DNA of 64,000 nt from NCBI RefSeq assembly GCF_000006405.1, contig NW_003206658.1, forward strand, positions 1,551,720 to 1,615,719, given 5' to 3'. This DNA is from Perkinsus marinus ATCC 50983 (taxonomy: Eukaryota; Perkinsozoa; Perkinsida; Perkinsidae). The notes below the pieces were generated by a model. That model worked only from the letters and a program-made list of their open reading frames with translations. It was not told the DNA's origin and ran no database searches. The position numbers and the translations under genes are program-made. How positions within the stretch are numbered: position 1 is the first letter of the stretch; the number at the start of each line of letters is the position of its first letter. Shown one piece after another: positions 27,447-38,371 of the stretch.

Positions 27447-28265
27447 AAGAGAGATCTACAAAATTTCCATGAAGCTCCGAAAATTTTAGGAAAATTGCCA
27501 GAATATCCGGAAAATTCGAAAGAAATCGAGAAAATTCCCTATTTCTTTCCAATGAGATCGCCAGAAATACCCAAACAACCATCCAATTTCCTTCGACGAG
27601 AGCTTCATATCTCAAAAATTTCCTAGTGAATTGATTCTCAACCACAACCGAAAAATTTCAGAAATTTCCCAGAAAATCCGAAAAATTCCATAAAATTCTG
27701 CAAAAAATCCTAATTTCTTTCCAATGAGACCGCCAAAAAATACTCGAACACGAGAGCTTCATATCACAAACCCTCCCTATTAAATTGATTCTCGACCACA
27801 AATTCGAAAAGTCCACAACTGCCGATCCCTCCTACCGCTCCTCGACCGAATCATCGCTAGCTCTACTACTCCGATGTTGATATGATAATGATGTTGATTC
27901 TTGACCACCCGTTGCATACCCAAAAATTCTTCCAAGGACTGACATAACACATACAGGGAAAAGTCTACGTAAAATCAGAAAATTTTCCCGATTTTTTTTT
28001 TTGCGGAAAAAAAAATTATACACTTCTGAAATGCTAAATCATACGAGTCGCAAGATAAACGTTAATCAATCTCAACCGAAGTGACTACTGAACCCAACAA
28101 GTCTAAAGATAATAGGAGCAATATATTTGTACAGTAACGTGTATATCAGTGAAGTTTCACCGTTATACTCAGTGAAAACCCCAATATTCGCGCTATGCAG
28201 TCGTTTGTGAAATATGTTTTTCACCATTAATACGTATGAGGAACAACGTTGAGTTTGCTGATACT
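27447..28265. other. AT-rich interval with short internal duplication
   Basis: No gene is seen. Two similar AT-rich segments, about 27475-27625 and 27655-27800, both contain TTTCTTTCCAATGAGA, CGAGAGCTTCATATC and GAATTGATTCTC-like strings, so this is a local duplication about 180 bases apart. A partial family B copy lies at 28150-28235. Confidence 0.6.
28150..28235. repeat. Partial family B element
   Basis: GTGAAGTTTCACCGTTATAC, CCAATATTCGCGCTATGCAG, GTGAAATATGTTTTTCACC. It resembles the copy at 36690. Confidence 0.65.
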
Positions 28266-29108
28266 CTAACTATTAGCAGTTGACGACTTCAGAGCAGCCA
28301 TTTCCCGATATTTCCGCTTGCGCCGTTTGGACTCTTTTATTTTATCGTCAAAACCGACCTGACCATAGAAGGCAATAAAAAGTTGTCAAACACTTCGTGC
28401 TACCTCCCGTGTAAATTTGATATGCAAATGTGAAAAATGTGAGTTATTCCTCGAGATTAATAAGAATCGATGTGAAACTATGTCGCACATATAATGGAGT
28501 TTCCCAAGTTTTACGTGAAGTAGCGTAATACTCCATGTGAAAAACGCGATATTAATTGCATTTAAATTCTTTGCGAATTACCCGGAAAGAATCACCCCAC
28601 TTCGCGCGTTTCTCGCAAAGTGAACTGCGAAAAATGTTTTTCATATCACCGTTGAAACTCCAATGTGAACACTACTACTGTGATTAAAGTAACCTCTCGA
28701 AACTGTGATAGCGACAACTTGTTCACTATCATTTCTCCTCAGAAAATACCGCACTTTTTCCACATTTTTATATCAAGTTGACATGCAATAGTCCTTTTAC
28801 TCACTACAACAGTTAATCCTCCAAAATCATTCACCGTAATATTTTCATAGTATAAACTACGCCGTGCAACTTCAATTTTCTTATACGAATTAGTATAAGA
28901 AACCTTATACCCCGAACTTATACCTTATACTTTTATATATATTCCAATTTATCTTATTATAATTTTCTTCAAACTAGACTTTTTCGTATTCCCTTCTACC
29001 CTTAATTACCTCAAACAACAACAGCTCAGCTTCCTGTACAGCCTTCGACGTCTTCGTGAGCAACTTCAATATTGTCGCGTCCTCATCCTCGATGTCTAGC
29101 TTTTCCAT
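28266..29108 (-). CDS. Small hypothetical protein, 63 aa, two exons
   Basis: Exon 1 at 29010-29108 encodes 33 residues beginning MEKLDIEDEDATILKLL. Exon 2 at 28266-28358 encodes 30 residues with KESKRRKRKYREMAAL before a TAG stop. The borders are GAG-gtaatt and tggtcag-GTCGG, in phase 0. The product has an acidic helical N-terminus and a basic tail, so nuclear or nucleolar location is possible. I do not recognise the family. It lies on the same strand as the genes on both sides. Its 651-base intron holds a complete family B element (28496-28673). Evidence is only splice logic and coherent composition. Confidence 0.4.
28420..28673. repeat. Family B element with complete inverted ends
   Basis: Body at 28496-28673 starts GGAGTTTCCCAAGTTTTACG and ends CACCGTTGAAACTCC, so the ends are GGAGTTTC / G(A)AACTCC. 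Inside are AACGCGATATTAATTGC and ACTTCGCGCGTTTCTCG. The 75 bases before it are shared with the copy near 25500. Confidence 0.8.
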
Positions 29109-29146
29109 AGTGACCTGATATTGTGACTAAACGCAGGCATCCATTC

Positions 29147-29315
29147 AGCTTTGAGAAATAACGTCCCCCAGAGTTTGATAACAATAGGGAAAATGATGTT
29201 GCTAATATGATGATGGCATTTACATGGGAAACTACTTGAAGTATGTGTTCCTAGCCATACGTGGAAAGAATTCAAAATTAGTTTCTCCCCGGGAAATTAT
29301 AGGTTTACAAGTTGG
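29147..29315. repeat. Family C repeat, copy 1
   Basis: GAGAAATAACGTCCCCCAGA, GGAAAATGATGTTGCTAATA, ATTTACATGGGAAACT, GTGTTCCTAGCCATACGTGG, CCCCGGGAAATTATAGGTTT. It recurs at 31622 and 36388. Confidence 0.85.
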
Positions 29316-29514
29316 AAAATCGCTCATAAGGCGGTTTATTTAAGTATTGGAGAACAAACGGCAACGATGGTGGTCTTGAACTCGTGGAAACGACGACATA
29401 TACTATACCAACTCTATATGGAGGATTCAACACCTGTTATATTCTTACACTACGATGCACTAAATTCACTAATACCAAATTTGCGTCGTAAAAATATGCC
29501 CATTAACGACTATT

Positions 29515-29670
29515 CTGGGAAATTCTTGTTGGTTTTCGTACACTTTTTCACAGTAAAAAATTATACTGTTGCTTTGGAAACTCCCAAGCCCGAATGAAGT
29601 TTTCCAACGCTTCCTCAGAACTTTCATATTGCCACCAACACATGTGCTCAACCAGACGCAAATTTAACCA
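29515..29670 (-). repeat. Family A element, minus orientation
   Basis: Contains GGAAACTCCCAAGCCCGAAT, CAGAACTTTCATATTGCCAC and CCAACACATGTGCTCAACC. The left arm is diverged. Confidence 0.65.
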
Positions 29671-31062
29671 CACAGCGAACGTCGAAGATGAATTAGATTC
29701 CCTATTACTCCCATACGTTCTTCCACACTTTTCACCAACTTCACATCTCCCTCAGTGACGATACTAACAGCATCCCCTTTCCTCCCTGCCCTAGCTGTTC
29801 GACCAGCCCGATGAACGAAGTCCTCAGGACTTGTCGGAAGCTCATAATTGAGTACAACTCCCACTCGGGGGATGTCCAAACCACGACTAGCAACATCGGT
29901 CGCGACCAACACTCGCACTTTGGCATTTCTGAATTTCCCTAAAGAAGCCGTACGTCGCCTTTGGTCTTGAAGACTGTGCAAGCGGCAACCGAGACCCCCA
30001 GTTTCTCGAGAGTAGAAGCAACTAGTTGGCAAGAGCGGAGCGTAGCTGTGAAAATTATCATAGTATCCTCGGAAAATTCATGACAGACCAAATAATTGAG
30101 ATAAGCCATTCGCACCATCGCCGGTACGAACACATATCGCAGCCTCAAATTCGTCGGTAGGTCACTGCTGGGGTTTGCGTCCACCAATGGCATCGAACTC
30201 TCCCCGTATCTTTTCTGCAAAGCCATTACGTTATCCGATAAAGTAGCCGTGAATAATAGGGTCTGTCGGTTGGCCTTGCCCGGGAGGGCCCGCATTGTAT
30301 CAGCAATAGAAGTCTCGAATCCTGATCCCGATACCAACAATCTGTCAGCTTCATCGAGCACGAGGAACTCAGTGTGGGCGAAAGCTTCCACGAGGGAGGC
30401 ATCGCCGTTGAGGATCTCAGCGAGTCTTCCGGGGGTGGCAACAACGATATGGGGGCGATCGTGAATTGCCTGTATTTGCGGCAACAGGCTGGTCCCTCCT
30501 ACGATGCATGAAATACGACCGTCAATTGGCTTCGACAGCGCCTCGAACTGCTCGGTTATCTGGACAGCCAGTTCCCGCACCGGAGTGAGGACAACTGCGA
30601 AGACACCAAAGGGGTCCTTGGAGAGCCTTTGGAGGATGGGCAGGGCGAAGGCGGCAGTCTTACCGCTACCTGAAACACGCGACGATGAATTTAGATGCAT
30701 GGGAAACTTTACTAAGAATTTGATATATTATTAACTTCTCATTAACACGCTCGTTTGCATCGAACATTCTCATAATTTCACTTCGAATGAGATTGAAAAT
30801 ACGCAACTCTCTACAGATCTTCCGAGGTCTGTGATGATGCAGTGAAATTAGTAAATACTCGAGTGGCAGCCCATAAGGAGGCAGCAGTGGTACCTGTCTT
30901 GCTGGCACCGACAATATTCTTGCCGTCCAGAATAGCAGGAATAGCAAGTCGCTGAATCGACGTGGGTTTGGTGATTTCCAGACTACCACAGACATCTACG
31001 ACCCACTGGCTGAGACCGAGGTCTTTGAAGGTCTTGGCTTCTCGCCGGCTTGAAGACATCAT
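29664..31062 (-). CDS. DDX49: DEAD-box RNA helicase, DBP8/DDX49 type
   Basis: DBP8/DDX49 acts in nucleolar 40S ribosomal subunit assembly. Motifs in order: FKDLGLSQWVVDVC and PTSIQRLAIP (Q motif), GASKTG-SGKTAAFALPILQ (motif I, across the intron), TPVRELAVQI (Ia), ATPGRL (Ib), LVLDEADRLL (II), FTATLSD (III), IIFTATLRSC (IV), [15 protein letters not shown] (V) and HRAGRTARAGR (VI). Exon 1 starts at ATG 31062. One intron lies at about 30670-30890. Between GVSVAA and LHSLQDQRRR, near 29985, the frame changes by one base with no splice signal, so either one base is missing here or the copy is damaged. All helicase motifs are otherwise intact. It lies in a run of minus-strand genes. Confidence 0.88.
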
Positions 31063-31544
31063 TCAAAGGAGAATACGACAAGCTGGAAAAGTTCGAGACG
31101 GGTAAAATGCATGGTGCCGGGATCGATCCCGGGTCACCCGATTGTCAAGTATGAACACTCACTCATAACGAACTTAGCTGTAGAGAGTTTCCCGTAGATC
31201 ACCAGAGAGGATAGGCAAGGCGGGCGCTTTTACGTCACCGGTTGGGCATGCGTGCAGACTCGTGACCAATAGTAACACAGGTGACTTGTGTCCAGACAAC
31301 CACGATGCCAGTCATTCTTCACCCCTTTCATAAACCGTTAAGTCCTCGCTCTCATCCAGTCTCGCGTTCGTGCGTTTGTCCAACTCGGAAATAACACAAG
31401 GCGTGGTATAAAAAGGAAAAGTTACCTTTCTAGAACAGCATTTTCTCAAAGGTGATGATACATAAACAACGTACTCTCAAGACAGACATATATCAAAGGG
31501 TGACACATACGATAAAAACTCTCGTCATAACCATTACTCGTGGC
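31063..31544. other. Interval between divergent ends of helicase and acyltransferase genes
   Basis: About 480 bases with no gene visible. A perfect palindrome CCGGGATCGATCCCGG lies near 31107; it resembles a tRNA T-arm but no cloverleaf surrounds it. Confidence 0.5.
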
Positions 31545-32311
31545 TTAGGGCCGGAAAAATGCGATGCTCTGCTCGATCTCAGTGCTGTAGCACTCGCGTA
31601 GTAACTACAAGAGGCAACCATTTAGCATTGAGGGATATCGTCCCCCAAAGTTTGATATCAATTGGGAAAATGATGTTGCTAATGTGATGATGACATTTAC
31701 ATGGGAAACTGATTGAAGAATGTGTTCCTAGCCATAGGGGGAAAATTCAAAATGAGTTCCCCCCGGAAACATTATAGATTTCTGGCAAGGATGTTGCTAG
31801 GTGTTGTAAACCTTCGAAGATTTCTCTTTTGTGCGCCTGAGTAACATCTTACTGCAAAAGTGCTATACTCGCTTTGATTATCATAAGTTTCTTATACGCC
31901 TATAGCGTAATACTTTACGCCTAGCAACACGCCTGGTTTCTTGATATTTCCATGTTAACTACAATGGCTAGATGCTCTAAGACTCACCTCGGCATCAACT
32001 GTGGCTTCATCAGTGCAAATAGTGGTGCTCATCTGGCAAGAGGATAAATTCATTCAAACGATTATACATGGGTAATCTCACCCGTCCGTTATAGGTGACA
32101 ACAGTAAACGTTTGTGGATAGCTGACGTAACACTGCAACCCAACGATTTCCCTTCCACACACTGAACGGACATTCCGGGGACCTCGGACGTTGGTCACTG
32201 TGAGGGTTTTCCCCAGTAAATAACGCCCGCCGCAAATCGATTGAATGAGAAGTGGACGAAATAACGGCAAGTTCATGAAAAGCCCACAGAAACGTATGAA
32301 TACTCTACCTG

Positions 32312-32359
<48 letters not shown>

Positions 32360-34900
32360 CCTCGCAGCGCAAACACCAGTGCAGACGCAAACAAGCTCTC
32401 TGTAATACACTCCTAATGTCACTATTTTAGTGACACAGGAATATACCAAAAAAAGAGGACAAAAACAAACCATTTGACTCCGCAGTTTCCAAAGACTTTG
32501 TGATCATCCAGTTACCACTGCGCGAGAAAATCCGTTACGATGACCATTTCACTGGAGAACCGCGAATGCCAATTCCCGAATGAATATAGTGACAATATTC
32601 GAGGTGATATTCCTAAACTTGATACACGGTGAAGCCTTGATTCTCCACGACTTGTAATGGGGTAAATCGACATTCACGCATGGGTTTCCAAATTGTTCCT
32701 TTTTTTCATCATCAGAAATTCTCTCACTCATATGGACACAGGTCTGACATACCAAAAAGGAAGGCGGGAGAAGACTTGAGCCGGCCGGTCTGCAGCTGAG
32801 CATCTCGTATCCTCTCGCGAACGTCTGCGTGCAAGGACAACGGCACCTAGCAAGCAGCGCGCACATCCAATATTCTGTCAATCTATACCACACCTCACCG
32901 AAAAGACCCAAGATTCGTTCCCCCCACCCCCAATCCTTGGTTTATCATTCATAGACCTCATATTAGCCGTAAACTGGAAGCCCATACGCAACGATGCGGG
33001 ATCGCCAATCTCTTTCCCGTTCTTCACCGCCTGAGATGACATAACCAGTAACCTTTAGTAAACCATTCTCAACGTATTGAGCTTTGAAGCATTCACCATG
33101 TATTACGCGTTATAAAGGAAACTTTCAATTGACCTCCTCAGACACACTGTTATCAACATCAACACTATCCCGATTCTTATCAACAGTCAGAGAGCTCAAG
33201 CATTGCAAGAAGCCAGTGAATCACATGTCAAAAAACTGCAGTTTACATGTTTCTGTAACTTACAGCTTGTGTGGTCACAACAATTTCCAAAAGTTTCGGA
33301 GAAATTGCAGATGATCAACTACGTGTGTTGGTGGTAATACGGATATTCGGAGAAAATTCCAAGACATTCTTCTTGGTTTTTTTTCTACTTCTACCCCAAG
33401 TCGTGCTCAAATATCTTTAATATAGCTCCTGAGCCCAGCCGGAGAAAGCAAATACATATTCCAACACCGTTCCGTAATGCTCAACTGTAAAGAGCTCTCA
33501 CCTCAGCAAGCAAATATCGTCGAGCCGCGCCCGCCAGCAAGGCCAGAATCACGTCATTGATTTTAGCCCCGGTCGCTCGAGAGACAACCTTCAGATCTTC
33601 CACAGACACTTCCTTCCCGAAACGAACTTCCAAACGTCCACGTCTCGAGAATGTTGGATGCAAACTCGTATAAGAATCGGGTAGAACGGAAAATACCAGA
33701 AGCATATAAATTGCCCATGGGATGAGCTTCAGCCACTGCCACAAGATGCATCTGAAAGTCAAATCATAATCACCTACGAAAAGTGGGCGAAAAACTCCGA
33801 AGAATGGACGTTTTTCCCCACTCACAGTCCGGATGCAAGCCTTGAAGTCTTCGAATTCACATCATCCTCAGACAGCCTCGACGACCCATCACCAACACCG
33901 TTCGCCGACCCCCTCAATTGCGTATCGGGCATTGGATCAGTGAGCTCCAATAGAGCCATAATACTCGAGAAGCCATCAGCTAAGGCATGGTGTAGCTTGC
34001 TGACTATAGTAGTATTCCCGTCCTCTCCTTGCACCAAGACGAACTTGATGGGAGGCAGATGCTCATCAAAAGGCGTCGTCATGATCCTCTCGACGACCGT
34101 CTCAACCGCACTCATACTCTGAGGACGCTCCCTGAGGACGTCATCAGCCTTAACTTCATCGACGATTGAAAGGACATCAAAGTCCTCGCCGAGATCCTCC
34201 ACATTGTAGTGTACATCCAAGCCCAAGAGCGAAGGACTGCTGTAGATACGGGAACGATATCTGCCAAATATGAACGTTTACAAGATGGAATTGTGACTGA
34301 AGCTGATTGGTTGAGGAGAACTGTCAATACAATAGGACGCCATTCAACTTCGATGGTCACAGTGTAGGGTGACGTGTGTTGGTGATAATATGAAAATTCC
34401 GAGGAAATTCCAGGAGATTATGCTTGCTTTCTGTACACTTCTACCCGAATTAGTCTGTAAACTCCTAAGCTCAGCTAAGGAAAGCGAACATATATTCCTC
34501 CAACACTGCACGTGAAATAAAAGGCGAGCACTGTATAGTAAATCAATGCAGGTCTTCCGCACCAACATACGCGAATTCTTTCTGTCAAAAATATAGCCAT
34601 AGCCGTCCTAATCTACACTTAGTCCCTATGAAAACAACAATGCACCAACCATCCCATCGTTATCACCGAGGATAGCGGTCAGTGACACGCTCCTTCCACA
34701 GCTTGGCGAACTCCTCACGAGATACCCTTCCATGAGAACCAACTAAAGACACATCAGCCTCTAGAACTAAATGGTTTCACCTCACCAGCTGCCCTAGTAT
34801 GCATACAGCAGCCTATGTTCAAGCCATGACCGTCAGTCTGGTCCTCGATAGCTGCGAGAAAGTTGGACTCAAATGAGAGCTGTCGTTTCAATCTAGGCAT
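31545..34900 (-). CDS. Wax ester synthase / diacylglycerol acyltransferase (WS/DGAT family)
   Basis: WS/DGAT enzymes make wax esters or triacylglycerol from acyl-CoA. The catalytic motif HHALADG (HHxxxDG) is present near 33980. Also visible are MPRLKRQLSFESNF at the start, KLWKERVTDRYPR, FDEHLPPIKFVLVQGEDG, the second-half signature SVEDLKVVSRATG-AKINDVILALLAG, MGFQFTANMRSM (near 32985), TLTVTNVRGP and FTVVTYNGRVRLPMYN (32050-32250), and a last exon VLLRECYSTEIEQSIAF ending at TAA 31545-31547. Several introns are long: one holds (CAA)n, the last holds a family C repeat, and others hold family A elements (33306, 34360). Exon borders in the middle are approximate. It is adjacent to acyl-CoA oxidase on the same strand. 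Confidence 0.82.
31622..31790. repeat. Family C repeat, copy 2
   Basis: ATCGTCCCCCAAAGTTTGAT, GGAAAATGATGTTGCTAATG, TGTGTTCCTAGCCATA, CCCCCCGGAAACATTATAGA. It is in the last intron of the acyltransferase gene. Confidence 0.85.
32312..32358. repeat. (CAA)n microsatellite, about 16 units
   Basis: An uninterrupted CAA run of about 47 bases. A polyglutamine frame on the plus strand is a by-product; the locus lies in an intron of the minus-strand acyltransferase gene. Confidence 0.95.
33306..33468 (+). repeat. Family A element in acyltransferase intron
   Basis: CAGATGATCAACTACGTGTG then TTGGTGGTAATACGG, CTTCTACCCCAAGTCGTG, CTGAGCCCAGCCGGAG, ATACATATTCCAACACC. Confidence 0.8.
34360..34508 (+). 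repeat. Family A element in acyltransferase intron
   Basis: GTGACGTGTGTTGGTGATAA, CTTCTACCCGAATTAGTCTG, CTCCTAAGCTCAGCTAAGG, CATATATTCCTCCAACACT. Confidence 0.85.
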
Positions 34901-34915
34901 CTTCGCACACTCGGT

Positions 34916-35419
34916 TTGGTGTACCATCGAAATCAACAAAAAATGACAACTGAGATTCATCATCACCCCATGCTCCTGGCCGGAATAAGCCCTCATGAAA
35001 ATGTCTTCATTCACCATAACAATCTTCAAGGTTTCTCCAGTGATCTCCCACCTGTTAAGCGTAATTCTCTTCTCTCGGATGTCAAACTCAGGGAATTCAC
35101 CTCGGACAACATACTACCTGGACCTCGACACTTAACGTTTTTTTCATCAGAAACCACCACCGAGCTCATCGCCCATCAAATCGTATCCCATCCTCCCCCG
35201 AGCAATCAGTATCAAACATATCGAACGGCTCCTTCTCCTCTTGCCCTACTTCTTAGACACTCCACTGCCGTGTTAAGCACGACTTTATCGACCGAAGGCG
35301 CCTATGACATGATTGAAGCCACGCTGAGATACTTGCATGGCGCGAACTACACGGAATGTCTGCTATGTCGTGGCATTGTGATATTGATAGCCTCAACACA
35401 ACACAGCATTAGAAAATAA
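34916..35419 (+). CDS. Hypothetical 167-codon open frame between two minus-strand genes
   Basis: An open frame from ATG 34916 (MVYHRNQQKMTTEIHHH) to a stop at 35417-35419. It almost exactly fills the interval between the start of the acyltransferase gene (34900) and the end of the acyl-CoA oxidase gene (35434). It has no recognisable domain, a His/Ser/Thr-rich composition, and runs against its neighbours. It could be a chance frame over a 5' untranslated region. Confidence 0.2.
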   Translation: MVYHRNQQKMTTEIHHHPMLLAGISPHENVFIHHNNLQGFSSDLPPVKRNSLLSDVKLREFTSDNILPGPRHLTFFSSETTTELIAHQIVSHPPPSNQYQTYRTAPSPLALLLRHSTAVLSTTLSTEGAYDMIEATLRYLHGANYTECLLCRGIVILIASTQHSIRK

Positions 35420-35433
35420 GAAACACAATATTA

Positions 35434-38371
35434 TCACAATTTGCTCTGTCGCATTATCATGACCTTCCGTACCGTCTCTGGCACTCCTCTTGACCACGAC
35501 GCCTTACATGCGTCCTCGAACAAGGCCTCATACACCTTCCCATCCTTCCTCCCCAACGTGGACCCCAGCAACTGTTGATCCGAAAACTCAAAGGCATCCA
35601 CTAATGCCAGAGCTGCTGGACGGAGTTCTTTCACCAACGCAAGCAACTCCTTCACACCATCTCCACGCGGGGTCAACTCCGGCAATAAAGACATCCCAGA
35701 AATCGGCATATACATAATGCAGTATGCATAGACTGATACCAACTTCCGAACCAAATCGATCGCCTCACAGTCCGGTTTCAAGGCCGCTACTTTTTCCACA
35801 CGAGAGTAAGCCCAGTTGGCCAAGACCCATTCACAGTAAGCCCGGGCTGCGACGATATCATATACACTGCTGCTACGATCACAGGCTGTAGCATGGGCCC
35901 GTTGGGCACGACCTCGCAGCTCTACGAGGGGTAGCGTCCACGGGACTTCATCACCCAGGATGGAATCTGCAGGGAGGCTTCTCATCTTCCGTCCAGCATA
36001 CGAGAGTAGAACTTGAACGTCTCCCTCGGCCGTCACGCGCCACAAATTATCCAAGCTAATCCTCGCGATCCCACTGTTGATCAAGTAGCCATTTCCACCA
36101 CAACAACGACGAAGGTCCTCATTTAGGTCAGCAGACAACGCGCACGCCACACCCTTCAGCGCGCCGACGAGCCATTCAGATTGTCTATCAACACCAGCGT
36201 CAATGAGCAGCCATTGACCGGCCAGTTTAAGCACGTAGGCCGAAGCTATGCCTCGTAGTAGCCTCATAGCCTGAGCATCGTGATCGATAAGCCTGGCCTC
36301 CTCCCCAATGGGGGTCAACGGGGATCGACCCTGACGACGTACGTGAGAGTACCTAGTCACAAATGTTTCCCCCCCAAAACCCATCTAGCTTCGAGAAATA
36401 ACGTCTCCCAAGATAACAATGGGAAAAATGTTGCTAATGTGATGATGACATTTACATGGGAAACTGATTGAAGAATGTGTTCCTAGCCATACGTGGAAAG
36501 TTCAAAATGATTTCCCCACGGAAACCTTATAGGTTTCTCGATAATTCCCCGATGCCTCCTATAAAACGGCATATTCGATGGTTGCAGGTGGAGGTCGTCT
36601 TCAAGAGGAAATGTTGTACACAAGTGCCCGTCCTAACTTTTGCATTCTTGTTTGCTTTCCTTGCTAGCCCAGCGTGTGCTTTATGACTACTGAAGTTTCA
36701 CCCGTTTCACCTCGAGTGGTGTGATACTCTGTGAATAACCCGATATTCGCGCTATACAGTAGCCGTGAAGTATGTTTTTCTTATCACGGATGATACTTCA
36801 CTATATTGATAACAAATTAGGAACCACTTGTTATCCAATCTCAAGCGTCATGCCCTACCTGGTAGCAATAGTAGCGGCTTTAGCTAGGACCCCTCCCGAT
36901 AAGGCTATCCACGCAGCTCTGGTGGCCACCATAGACGAATGCTCCAGTCTAGTATTCGCTCTGGGGTTGCTGATGAATTTACCATTTTTCGTAACCTGCC
37001 AAGAACCTTCATACACATATCATTACGAGGTCATACTGTCCCATAGGGTCGGTCGTGTGCGCTATACACAGTGTTGGACTTCGCCTTCGCTTTCCTCACT
37101 AATTACAGGATTTTATATACGACTTCCAGTAGAAGCGTTCAGAAACCAACCAAAAATTCCCAAAAGTTCCTCAGAATTTTCATATTATCACCAACGCATG
37201 TAGTTGACCATGTACACATTTCCCGTCCTCCCAGTAGTCCCCACCCACCTCCCCTTTGCCGGCCAGTAGAGCCCCTAGGGGCACTCTGAGGTTGTCGAGG
37301 CGCATCCAACCCGAATCATGAGATTCCTCCCCCATCTTAGGGCCAAGCTCCCCCAGTTGAATTCCCGGTAAAACACGATGGTTCGTATCTCGTAACGTGA
37401 TGATGAAACCGGCCACACCTTGATCGCCATCCTCAGGCAGGACCAGCCTCGCATAGCTGAGAACACAGCATCGCATGCCAAGCCGTAGTAGCATCGACTA
37501 CCCTACACTATAGCATGCGTGGCGATGAGGGCCAGCCCCCCAGGCCACCATTTAGTAGCAGTAAGAGTAGGAGTGCTCAACAGGAAGTGAGCCTCACCGT
37601 CATCACCATCACCAGCAATAAAGGTAGCGGTCGTCGCGAGGCCCTTCACATTAGAGCCGTGACCCAACTCAGTTTGACAATATCTGCCAACTAGATTGAC
37701 ACTACCACTTTTATCAATGGGGACTTACGAACCAACGACTTCCATCGTCATCACTTTGGGTATCCATTCGCGTCTTTGTTTTTCCGACCCTTGCCCTACT
37801 ATGGCTTGCAAGAAGGGCACCATCGAGTCCCACATCCCAGAGCTATGCGGAGCTATCTCGGACATCCACACAACCTCGAGAGGGTCTGCCGCTGGGGTCA
37901 TGCCAGAGCGGGGTAGGGCTTCAGTGGGGGCTGATGTGCTACTATGGAGATGGGGTCTGAACGGGTCATGCAAGGGTGCCACTCAGCGGAGTTCAGAGTG
38001 GGGGGGAATACGCACATGGCCAACTACATGTGTTGGGGGCAATATGGAAATTCCGTGGAAATTTGAGAAGACTCTTATTGGTTTCTGTGCACCGAATCCG
38101 TATGTAAACTCTTATGGGCGTGGAAACTATCGAGCTCAGCTGAAGATAGCGAGCATACATTCCAACACCAGCGGAGCCACTGTTGAGTTTACTTGTGCAA
38201 ATGGAAGAACCTCCTCAAGGCCTCAGCAGCGCGTTCATCTCTACTCATGTTGCGATCCGTGTCGGGGTCCACCTCGAGACGGTCAGCCAGACGGCTCATC
38301 CAACGACGACGCCGCTGCCTGCGGGGGTCAAAGCCGTCCAGTAGGAAGGAGAGAGACTCCGTCAAGGACAT
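35434..38371 (-). CDS. ACOX1: Peroxisomal acyl-CoA oxidase
   Basis: Catalyses the first, H2O2-forming step of peroxisomal beta-oxidation with FAD. N-terminal exon: [14 protein letters not shown] (38189-38371). Then [20 protein letters not shown], the flavin-binding [31 protein letters not shown] (near 37550), [20 protein letters not shown], an exon at 36859-36969 ([20 protein letters not shown]), and a last exon 35434-36352. The last exon has [10 protein letters not shown], the catalytic-Glu region [10 protein letters not shown], and [20 protein letters not shown]. The protein ends QSKL, a type 1 peroxisomal targeting signal. Introns carry family A elements (37064 and 38005), one family B and one family C repeat. 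The first intron's exact borders are unclear. Confidence 0.92.
36388..36542. repeat. Family C repeat, copy 3
   Basis: GAGAAATAACGTCTCCCAAG, ATGTTGCTAATGTGATGATG, GTGTTCCTAGCCATACGTGG, ACGGAAACCTTATAGGTTTC. It is in an acyl-CoA oxidase intron. Confidence 0.85.
36690..36800. repeat. Family B element in acyl-CoA oxidase intron
   Basis: TGAAGTTTCACCCGTTTCAC, CGATATTCGCGCTATACAG, GTGAAGTATGTTTTTCTTAT, ending GATACTTCAC. The ends are inverted. Confidence 0.7.
37064..37232 (-). repeat. Family A element, minus orientation
   Basis: CACAGTGTTGGACTTCGCC at the start, AACCAACCAAAAATTCCCAA, CACCAACGCATGTAGTTGAC and CATGTACACATTTCCC at the end. It is in an acyl-CoA oxidase intron. Confidence 0.8.
38005..38168 (+). 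repeat. Family A element, plus orientation
   Basis: GGGGGAATACGCACATGGCC, CATGTGTTGGGGGCAATATG, CGAGCTCAGCTGAAGATAGC, CATACATTCCAACACC. It fills the first intron of acyl-CoA oxidase. Confidence 0.85.

Noticed and set aside
31100-31125. tRNA T-arm-like palindrome GGGATCGATCCC
   Set aside because: No D-arm, anticodon arm or acceptor pairing at the proper distance on either strand.
32245-32430. Polyglutamine protein on the plus strand
   Set aside because: It is the (CAA)n microsatellite in an intron of a minus-strand gene.
36078-36092. TAGCCATTT, part of the spliced-leader sequence
   Set aside because: A 9-base match within conserved acyl-CoA oxidase coding sequence (GGNGYLIN); chance.
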